DNA of 64,000 nt from S144-45 sp015494035 (lineage in GTDB: Bacteria > Pseudomonadota > Gammaproteobacteria > Xanthomonadales > Marinicellaceae): the NCBI GenBank assembly GCA_027057345.1, contig JALUIX010000058.1, forward strand, positions 12,587 to 76,586. Reading direction: 5' to 3'. The position numbers and the translations under genes were made by a program. Position 1 is the stretch's first letter. Each line of letters starts with the position of its first letter. The notes under the pieces are model-generated. The model did not search any database and was not told the DNA's origin. It saw only the letters and a program-made list of their open reading frames with translations. Positions 57,628 through 64,000 of this stretch are shown in pieces.

Positions 57628-59763
57628 TCAAAACAGGCCATGCCAGGACAACAGCAGCCCACGGCCCGGCGCGTGCAGGCCAGAGCCGTGTTCGCGATAG
57701 CGTTTGTCAAACAGGTTTTGTACGCCCAGGCGCAGGCTGTGATTCGGATTCGGGTGCCAGGTCAGGTAGGCATCAAACACCGCAAAACCGCCGGTACCCT
57801 GCGGGTCAATCCGCGCATCGCGACGATCACGCGCACTCAAGCGGCGTTGCGCGGCGGCAAAACGCGCCTGCAACGTGCCGTGCCAACGGGAGGAAATCGG
57901 TCGCGAAAAACCTAAGGCACCGTTTAATGGTGGAATTCGATCGGCCGGTTCCACTTGTCCGCCGCTGTCTTCTTCGCCCCAAACGTAATTGAGCGTGGCC
58001 CACAGGCGCTGACCCGCCGGCCCGTACCATTCCAGTTCATTTTCCAGCCCGCGCAGGCGCACACGCGCGACGTTTTGGCTTTGCACCACCTGCTGGCCTT
58101 CGGGCGTGGTCTGGCCGGTAAAAACCGAGGCGATCTTGTTCCGGTAGCGGCTGATAAAGACCGCGCTTTGCCAATGCCAGTTGCTGCCAGTGTGCTTCCA
58201 GCCAAAATCCAGCGAATACAGGGTTTCTGCCTGTAACTCCGGGTTGGCGATATTAAACCGGTTGCCCGGCCGTGGCCCCAGTTGCCCCAGGTCAAAAATA
58301 TTGGGCGGTCGAAAACCGCGACCAAGGTTGGCAAACAGGCGCTGGCGGTCGGTAAGGGAAAATAGTCCACCCAGGTGGCCGCTCCAGTCGCTCAGGCGAA
58401 TGGCCTTCGGTGCCAGTTGTGGCCGGTTGAGGTCAATGCGATAGCGACTGTGGCGAACCCCGGCGTTCCACTGCCAGCGGTGCTGCTGCCAGCGGTATTC
58501 AGCAAAACCAGCCAGTAACTGCATGCGCGAATCGTCCGGAAAGCGGCTGGCCACGGGGTGTTCACTGTTGCCTTGGCGGTGCCATTTGTGACTGCCAATG
58601 CGGTCGTGCCAGCTGTCCAGCCCGAACACCAGGCGTTTGTTTTTTGCCAGCTGCCGATGCCAGGTGGCTTTGGCACTGATCATCCGGCTTTGGTTGTTTT
58701 CCCGTGTGTCACCGCTGGCCTGCCACTTACGCACCAATCGCTGGTCGGTGATCTTCTGCCAGGCCATTTGATAACGCGCGCTGTCAAACCACGCCCCGGG
58801 CACAGGGTCTTCCACGAACAGGTGCACAAAATCGCGCTGGTTGGGGGAAAACAGGTAATGTTCGGCATCTGGGTGTGGCTGGCCAAATCCGGCCACCAGC
58901 GCATCCACCCGGGGCGTGGCCGGTTGTTTCAGGTGTTGGGTATCCACTCCAATGGTCAGGCCGCTGTTCAGTTGCCGCAGCCATTTGCCATTGAACGCGT
59001 GGGAATCAAACGCCGTAAAGGGCACCAAGTCGCCGCCGCCGATGCGCCGCTGGCCGCTGCTGAGCGTGCTTAGGGCCACCGAGGCGGCCTGGGTCGGGGC
59101 GGAGAAATCCATGCGCAGGTGAGCCAGGGCCAGTTTTTCCGCGCCATGCCATGCCAGGTAGCTTTCGCCACTGAAACGGTCGTGACCGGCCAGTTGAGGC
59201 CGGTGAGTGATGACATTGACCACCCCGCCCATGGCGTCTCCGCCGTAGAGCACCGATGACGGGCCGCGCACCACTTCAATCTGATCGGCCCAGAATGGAT
59301 CGACCAGGGCCAGGTACTGATTGGGTGCGTCACGAAAAAAAGCCGTGTTGAGGCGAATGCCGTCCACCAGGTGCAGGTTTTGAGAACCCTTCAGGCCACG
59401 GATGATGGGAATCCCCTGCCCCGGCGTGGTTTGTTGCACGTAAACCCCGGCTTCATCCCGCAGCAAATCGGGCAACAAGGCGTTGGGGCGGGAGAAAAAC
59501 TCGTCCCGGGTGATAACCGAAACCGCCGCGGCCACATTGCTCACAGGCGCTGCCTGCAAACCGGCAGTGACCTGCATGGTGTCCAGCGTGCGGGTATTCT
59601 TTGAATCCGGGGATTTCTGTTCGCCGGAGGGTTGAGTCGAGGGATCCGACGGCTCGTCCAGCGGTTTGTGTGCAGGCGTGGGCGGCTTTTCATCCGCAGT
59701 GGCCTGAACCGTCACCGCCATCAGGCACGTCACGGCCAGCATGAAACAAGTGACAGTCTTCAT
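57628..59763 (-). CDS. TonB-dependent outer-membrane receptor
   Basis: A 711-residue TonB-dependent receptor. Signal peptide KTVTCFMLAVTCLMAVTVQATA, TonB box region (TLDTMQVTAG), a plug domain (NVAAAVSVITRDEFFSRPNALLPDLLRDEAGVYVQQTTPGQGIPIIRGLKGSQNLHLVDGIRLN, ADQIEVVRGPSSVLYGGDAMGGVVNVIT) and a 22-strand barrel ending SLRLGVQNLFDKRYREHGSGLHAPGRGLLLSWHGLF with the terminal Phe. The plug resembles heme/vitamin B12/siderophore receptors; substrate unknown. Start MKTVTCF was chosen; 58 upstream codons are open but lie beyond the promoter. Upstream gene encodes a hybrid sensor kinase. Confidence 0.93.
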   Translation of the reverse strand: MKTVTCFMLAVTCLMAVTVQATADEKPPTPAHKPLDEPSDPSTQPSGEQKSPDSKNTRTLDTMQVTAGLQAAPVSNVAAAVSVITRDEFFSRPNALLPDLLRDEAGVYVQQTTPGQGIPIIRGLKGSQNLHLVDGIRLNTAFFRDAPNQYLALVDPFWADQIEVVRGPSSVLYGGDAMGGVVNVITHRPQLAGHDRFSGESYLAWHGAEKLALAHLRMDFSAPTQAASVALSTLSSGQRRIGGGDLVPFTAFDSHAFNGKWLRQLNSGLTIGVDTQHLKQPATPRVDALVAGFGQPHPDAEHYLFSPNQRDFVHLFVEDPVPGAWFDSARYQMAWQKITDQRLVRKWQASGDTRENNQSRMISAKATWHRQLAKNKRLVFGLDSWHDRIGSHKWHRQGNSEHPVASRFPDDSRMQLLAGFAEYRWQQHRWQWNAGVRHSRYRIDLNRPQLAPKAIRLSDWSGHLGGLFSLTDRQRLFANLGRGFRPPNIFDLGQLGPRPGNRFNIANPELQAETLYSLDFGWKHTGSNWHWQSAVFISRYRNKIASVFTGQTTPEGQQVVQSQNVARVRLRGLENELEWYGPAGQRLWATLNYVWGEEDSGGQVEPADRIPPLNGALGFSRPISSRWHGTLQARFAAAQRRLSARDRRDARIDPQGTGGFAVFDAYLTWHPNPNHSLRLGVQNLFDKRYREHGSGLHAPGRGLLLSWHGLF

Positions 59764-59818
59764 TGGGCGGTTAGGTTGGGAAAAACCATGGGCATGCGGT
59801 GGTGGATGATGGCCGCCC

Positions 59819-59847
59819 AATGTAACGGCTTTGGTCGCCGGGGTCAA
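59819..59847 (-). promoter_or_regulatory. Candidate promoter of the TonB receptor gene
   Basis: On the minus strand TTGACC (complement of 59842-59847), 17-base spacer, TACATT (complement of 59819-59824). A 10-bp perfect inverted repeat (CATTGGGCGG at 59761-59770, CCGCCCAATG at 59813-59822) spans the -10 and the start codon. Confidence 0.6.
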
Positions 59848-59893
59848 CGCATCCCTGGGTTTCTGGCCAAAACCCGACGGCGAAGGCTTTGGG

Positions 59894-62719
59894 TTATTTA
59901 TTTGCGCTTGGTGGCTGGCCGTATTTGTCGATTTCACGCACCGTCAGCAGGTAGGATTTTTTGATGTTTTCCATCAACGCATTGAGCCGCTCCATGTCGC
60001 CGGAAAGGGCTTCGGCTTCCATGCGCTTGCAAAAATAGCTCAGCCCCCGGGCGCCGATGTTGGCGGAAGAGGATTTGAGCGAATGGGCCAGGGTGCGCAG
60101 TTCGGCCAGGTTGCGGCTTTGCAGGGCCTTGCGCATGTGGCGCAAGGTGCCCGGTGCGTCTTGTTTGAATAGCGACAGGAGGCTTTGCACGTCATCGCCC
60201 ATGAATTCACGAATTTCGTGCAAGGTTTTGGTGCTGAGCCACTTGTCGTTAATGGCCGGGGCGGCCGGTTGGCGTTTGGCTGCGGCCGGATTACTGTTGG
60301 TCACCGGCGTGGCTTGTAATGGGTCCCATTTCTTCAGGGTTTTTTCCAGCACATAACGGTTCAGCGGTTTGGACATGTAATCGTCCATGCCGGCATTGAG
60401 GCATTTTTCACGATCACCCATCATGGCATTGGCGGTCATGGCAATAATGGGCGTGCTGTTGAGCCCTTCGGCCTTTTCGTATTCGCGTATGCGCTGGGTG
60501 CACAAGTAACCATCCATGACCGGCATCTGGCAATCCATTAGCACCATCCGGTAGCGGTTTTGCTTCACTTTTTCCAACGCTTCCAAGCCATTTTTGGCCA
60601 CATCAAAGGTATAACCAATGTATTGAATGAGTTTTTGCGCCACCTTCAGGTTAACGTCGTTGTCTTCCACCAGCAACACGCGCTCATCCAGCTGCGGGAT
60701 GTCTGCCGGTGTTTCCTTGGGTGGGGAATTTTCTGCTTGGGCGCTGGTGTCAGACAGCGTTTGTTCGGTTTCAGCCAGGGTCTCGGCAGCGGAGTGTGTC
60801 ACACCGGTGACCACGCGTTCAGCGGGGTTCGTGGCGGTCGTTTCTGGTTCGGAATCCTCTTCGCCCTCCTCCAGGCTTAGCCCACCGAAAACCGGTCCTT
60901 GGTCTTCGCCTGGTGCCGACTGAGGCTTCTCGGCCAGAGTCGTCAAGGTCGATGAACCGGCTCCTTCTTCAAGCCGCCGTAGCAACTCTTCCACCGAGCT
61001 GTTTGGCCCCAGCAGTTGAATGCGTTCACTCTGCGGTACCCCGGCGATGCGCTGCTGTGCGGTGATGATGCAGGCGGTGAAATCAGAGGGCGTCTCTTCG
61101 TCCATGACCTGGGCGATCAGGGCGCGGGCCTGTTTGGCGGCGGTGTCGAAATCCACAAACACGAGAAAATGGTTGGAGTTGCCGTTCAGCTGCCGGGCGG
61201 CATTCAGGCTTTCCTGAATGTGGCTGAGGCTGTTGGACGGCTTGGCGTGAATGCCCAGTGCCGTGAGCTGCCGTTGCAACGATTGGGTGGCTGAGAAGCT
61301 GGTGTTGAGAATCAGTGCCTGGAAGCCTTTGCTCGTGCTGCTGGCCGCTTCCGTGCGTTGATCTTCCTGGGTGGGTGTCTGGTGGGCCGGTTTCAGCAAT
61401 GGCAACTCGACAAAAAACGTGCTGCCCTTGCCGGGTTCCGATTCTACGCCAATGCGACCGTCCATGAGTTCGACAATCTTTTTGCTGATGGCCAGGCCGA
61501 TGCCGGTGCCGCCAAATTTACGTGTGCTGGAACCGTCGGCCTGGGTAAACGGCTGAAACAGCACGGCCTGCTGTTCCGGGGCAATGCCTATGCCTTCATC
61601 CCGCACTTCGATGCGAACCAGCTCCTTGTCGCCCAGGTCCTTGACCTTGCTCACCCCGAGGTGGATGGTGCCGCGGTCGGAAAACTTGATGGCATTGCTA
61701 AGCAGGTTGGTGACCACCTGCCGCACGCGCAAGGGGTCGCCACGCAACAGGGGGCTGACATAAGGCGAGACGTCCAGCTGGATGCGCAGGTTTTTCTTTT
61801 GCGCCGAGGGTTCCAGGGCCTTGACCACGGATTCCAGCACCCGGGGCAGTTTCAGGCCGACGTTTTCTATGCTCAGTTTGCCGGCTTCGACTTTCGAGTA
61901 ATCCAGCAGGTCATCAATGAGCTTCTGCATCTGCTTGGCCGAAACAAAAGCCGTTTGCAGGTAGTCTTTCTGGAAGTCCGACAGGTCGGAGTCCAGTAGG
62001 ATATCCAGCAGTGGGATGATGCCGTTCAGGGGCGTGCGGATTTCATGGCTCATGGTGGCCAGGAATTCCATTTTTGTCATTTCAGCCGAAGACAGCTCGG
62101 TTTCCAGGGCCCGGATGCGGTTTTTCAGCTCGCCGATGACAGCTTCCTGCCGGGGATCCGGGCCTGCCGGAGGGGTAAGCACGGGTTCAGTGGTGTCAGA
62201 CTGTGGATTATCGCCTTCGCCAACGTCGCCCCAGGTTTCCGCTTCATCGTGCAGGAACTGGCGCCACAGCACCAGCCCCAGCAGTAGCAGCAGGCCCAGA
62301 CCGCTCAGGTAATAACCGTGGCTGATCAGGGCCACGGCGGTAGCCACTGTCACGGGCAGCATGCCGGCGGCCCGAAGGCGGAAATCCCGCTCAGGCAGTA
62401 TCAGGTAGGCCAGCACCAATGCGCCGGCAATAAACAGAATGACTGGCCAGTTGCCGGAAAAAACGCTAAAAAAGCTCAGGCCCCACACTGCCGACAAGGC
62501 GCCATGCAGAACCGGTTGCAGCGGCTGCACAAGGTCATCGTCCAGCCAGCGGGTCAGGGTGGGAATGGCCGCCACGGCAATGGCCAACAGCAGAATCAGC
62601 CACAGGCTCCACGCGTCAAAGCGGCGAATGGCGATAAAGCCAACCACGGCCAGTACGGCGTGCAGGACGCCCAACAGGTTGTTTGGCTTTTGTAGCCAGC
62701 GAGTCAGTGTGTCATTCAT
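59894..62719 (-). CDS. Hybrid sensor histidine kinase with receiver and HPt domains
   Basis: A 941-residue inner-membrane phosphorelay protein. Five to six hydrophobic helices span residues about 15-155; then HisKA with phospho-acceptor His225 (SHEIRTPLNG), HATPase (NLLSNAIKFSDRG, DEGIGIAPEQQ, GGTGIGLAISKKI, to about residue 441), a degenerate receiver-like region (about 465-585, no phospho-acceptor Asp pattern), a linker, a true receiver with Asp729 (VLLVEDNDVN, LMDCQMPVMDG, KP at 784-785) and an HPt domain with His879 (AHSLKSSSANIGA). Architecture is of the BarA/RpfC type. Start MNDTLTRW is preferred over the longer frame. Adjacent upstream gene is an EAL-like protein, 51 bases away. Confidence 0.95.
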   Translation of the reverse strand: MNDTLTRWLQKPNNLLGVLHAVLAVVGFIAIRRFDAWSLWLILLLAIAVAAIPTLTRWLDDDLVQPLQPVLHGALSAVWGLSFFSVFSGNWPVILFIAGALVLAYLILPERDFRLRAAGMLPVTVATAVALISHGYYLSGLGLLLLLGLVLWRQFLHDEAETWGDVGEGDNPQSDTTEPVLTPPAGPDPRQEAVIGELKNRIRALETELSSAEMTKMEFLATMSHEIRTPLNGIIPLLDILLDSDLSDFQKDYLQTAFVSAKQMQKLIDDLLDYSKVEAGKLSIENVGLKLPRVLESVVKALEPSAQKKNLRIQLDVSPYVSPLLRGDPLRVRQVVTNLLSNAIKFSDRGTIHLGVSKVKDLGDKELVRIEVRDEGIGIAPEQQAVLFQPFTQADGSSTRKFGGTGIGLAISKKIVELMDGRIGVESEPGKGSTFFVELPLLKPAHQTPTQEDQRTEAASSTSKGFQALILNTSFSATQSLQRQLTALGIHAKPSNSLSHIQESLNAARQLNGNSNHFLVFVDFDTAAKQARALIAQVMDEETPSDFTACIITAQQRIAGVPQSERIQLLGPNSSVEELLRRLEEGAGSSTLTTLAEKPQSAPGEDQGPVFGGLSLEEGEEDSEPETTATNPAERVVTGVTHSAAETLAETEQTLSDTSAQAENSPPKETPADIPQLDERVLLVEDNDVNLKVAQKLIQYIGYTFDVAKNGLEALEKVKQNRYRMVLMDCQMPVMDGYLCTQRIREYEKAEGLNSTPIIAMTANAMMGDREKCLNAGMDDYMSKPLNRYVLEKTLKKWDPLQATPVTNSNPAAAKRQPAAPAINDKWLSTKTLHEIREFMGDDVQSLLSLFKQDAPGTLRHMRKALQSRNLAELRTLAHSLKSSSANIGARGLSYFCKRMEAEALSGDMERLNALMENIKKSYLLTVREIDKYGQPPSANK

Positions 62720-62770
62720 GGTGATATCACGTCCTAAATGGCTTGGGCCTGACTCCATTATAGGCGGCCT

Positions 62771-64000
62771 TTACAGGGATTGCTGGGCGAAACTGAAATC
62801 CACGTCAGTGGCCGGCCGCTGAATAAAGTACCCCTGCAAGTAATCCACGTCCTGCGCCCACAGGCGGGCCATTTGTTCCATGTTGTCCACCTGCGGCACA
62901 AACACGCGCTGACCCAGGCGGTGAGCCTTCTGCACCAAGGCGGCCAATGGTGAATTATTACCGCCGGCAAAGAAATCGGCATCCTGCCCCGGAGAGACGG
63001 TTCTCAGCCAGTCAGCTTGTAGTTTTTTCAGTGCCTGCCAGTGTTCGTTGGTGTCGGTAAAATTGCCCAGACAGAGTGTCACACCGGCCTGATGCAGCGC
63101 CTCACCGATGGCCTCCAGATGAGCCATGTGAGACGCGGCATCATTGGCATCAAATTGGATCACCAACTGGTGTGAGAAGGAAGAGCGATCGTTGCCTTTG
63201 GCACGGATTTCGGCATCAATCAGTCCCAGGCGTTGCTGCCGCCGGGCCGGGTTGGCAAAGGTTTTCAGGTCCTGATTCACCAGCAGGCAGTAGTGGTGAT
63301 CTGCCGGTGCCTGATGCAACCAGCGTATGGCCTGTTCCAGCACAATGGTGTCCAGCTCTTCCAGCAGCCCACTGCGGCCGGCCACTTCCACGTAGTCCTT
63401 GCCGGCCAGTTCCTTGCCCGCGGAGGTGATCACCCGCAGCATCAACTGGTATTTTTCCTTTCCGTCGTCATGCTTGCCGACAAACGGCTGGTAGAGCCAG
63501 GTGAAATTGCGTTCGGCGATGGCCTGCTGTAACTGGGTTTTGATTAAATGGTACTGTTTGTCGCCGGGCGCTTGACCAATAAATTCCAACTCGGTGTTTT
63601 CACTGTCGTTGCCCCGGGATTGTTTGTGCGCCAGGCGGGTTTCGCCACGCAGCAACCAGTGGTCGAGGTCGTCCAGGAGTCTGAAATGACTCAAGGCCAC
63701 GCCGCATAACTCCGGCAGCAGGCTGTGGTCATCGATGGTTAGGGGGTGGCTGCGAAAGGCCTCGCGCAGGCGGGCATACCATTGTCGGGTCTGGCGTTGG
63801 CCGGTGCCAGCCAGCACCAGGGCGGAGGTTTCCGACAGACGCACCACGGTGAACTTTTTCAGTGCGTCCTGCAGCCGTTCAAACCAACCCCGGCAGAGGT
63901 CGGAAAAGGCTCCCGGCCCCAGCGTTTGTGGCCACTTGCCGGGACTGCCCATCCCCAGCCACACCACACACGCATTGTCGTTATCACTTTGCTGCTGCAC
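62771..64000 (-). CDS. Degenerate GGDEF/EAL protein, FimX-like (truncated by window edge)
   Basis: At least 409 residues; the start (if GTG at the window edge) is uncertain because the sequence stops there. The N-terminal part looks like a degraded diguanylate-cyclase fold, with no GGDEF signature. The C-terminal ~250 residues follow the EAL fold: YQPFVGKHDDGKEKYQLMLRV replaces the EALLR motif (Glu to Gln), VIQFDAND the metal-binding Glu region, and LCLGNFTDTN the DDFG motif, so phosphodiesterase activity is unlikely; VDYLQGYFIQRPA near the end is typical of FimX. A c-di-GMP effector for type IV pili is possible but unproven. Confidence 0.8.
   Translation of the reverse strand: MQQQSDNDNACVVWLGMGSPGKWPQTLGPGAFSDLCRGWFERLQDALKKFTVVRLSETSALVLAGTGQRQTRQWYARLREAFRSHPLTIDDHSLLPELCGVALSHFRLLDDLDHWLLRGETRLAHKQSRGNDSENTELEFIGQAPGDKQYHLIKTQLQQAIAERNFTWLYQPFVGKHDDGKEKYQLMLRVITSAGKELAGKDYVEVAGRSGLLEELDTIVLEQAIRWLHQAPADHHYCLLVNQDLKTFANPARRQQRLGLIDAEIRAKGNDRSSFSHQLVIQFDANDAASHMAHLEAIGEALHQAGVTLCLGNFTDTNEHWQALKKLQADWLRTVSPGQDADFFAGGNNSPLAALVQKAHRLGQRVFVPQVDNMEQMARLWAQDVDYLQGYFIQRPATDVDFSFAQQSL

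Noticed and set aside
57596..59763. TonB receptor truncated by the repeat
   Set aside because: The protein ends with a normal terminal Phe barrel strand before the repeat fragment begins.
59764..59893. Cobalamin riboswitch before the TonB receptor
   Set aside because: The 130-bp leader shows no B12-box sequence and the transcript would be too short.

Overview
This 64 kb window is a chromosomal segment of a gammaproteobacterium with moderately high GC (my impression is mid-50s %, not computed). The evidence is housekeeping synteny: dnaA-dnaN-recF-gyrB facing rpmH-rnpA-yidC-mnmE, lptM-dapF-DUF484-xerC-hslVU, dprA-smg-topA-tsaC-hemF, plsB, and LPS/Kdo functions. I cannot name the order or genus from sequence alone. 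There is no prophage, CRISPR array, tRNA or rRNA gene, or intact transposase that I can see. The window holds the replication-origin region: the best oriC candidate is the dnaA-dnaN spacer near 51.7-51.85 kb, with DnaA boxes at 51711-51830.

Layout. 0-5 kb (minus): alpha/beta hydrolase (cut by the edge), aspS, moaB, fmdB-like zinc ribbon, POT peptide transporter. 5-8 kb (plus): secreted M1 aminopeptidase and an SDR. 8-14.7 kb (minus): two related small membrane proteins, an LpxL-like acyltransferase coupled to plsB, a lipoprotein and a YbjQ protein. 14.9-20 kb (minus): hslU, hslV, xerC, DUF484, dapF, lptM. 20-22.5 kb (plus): carboxylesterase, birA, SPOR-like protein. 22.7-27.7 kb: tsaD and apbE (minus) diverging from an outer-membrane porin, a secreted FMN-binding protein and a PepSY membrane protein (plus), with a strong Fur box between them. 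28-38 kb: small membrane protein, carbonic anhydrase, def, LysM protein, dprA, smg, topA, tsaC, hemF, waaA. 38-46.7 kb (minus): hydrolase, hemH, uppP, TPR/sulfotransferase-like protein, YheT, plsC, thioesterase, DUF3465, glutaredoxin-rhodanese fusion. 46.7-57.6 kb: gyrB, recF, dnaN, dnaA (minus) and rpmH, rnpA, yidC, mnmE (plus). 57.6-64 kb (minus): TonB-dependent receptor, hybrid histidine kinase, degenerate EAL protein.

The most striking feature is a dispersed, non-coding, MITE-like repeat of about 161 bp. It has near-identical inverted ends (GGAAGCTCTGATTGAATC and its complement) and four-base flanking duplications that fit YTAR (TTAG, TTAA, CTAA, CTAG). I see six full-length copies of one subfamily, one full-length and one internally deleted copy of a second subfamily, one truncated copy and two possible remnants. 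Several sit exactly at stop codons (dnaN, hslU, smg), where the duplicated YTAR supplies the TAA/TAG, and others give neighbouring genes (moaB, tsaD) their last codons and stop. Two copies split the dnaA-dnaN-recF region.

A second system of interest is the iron-regulated flavin module: apbE, which attaches FMN, lies opposite an operon encoding its probable target (a secreted protein with the DxxSGAT motif), a porin and a PepSY membrane protein. A Fur box overlaps a good sigma-70 promoter. This suggests extracytoplasmic flavin-based reduction linked to iron supply. Other unusual proteins are a glutaredoxin / cysteine-free A-type / rhodanese fusion, a TPR protein with a degenerate sulfotransferase-like domain, and a DNA topoisomerase I that lacks zinc ribbons but has a histone-like lysine-rich tail.
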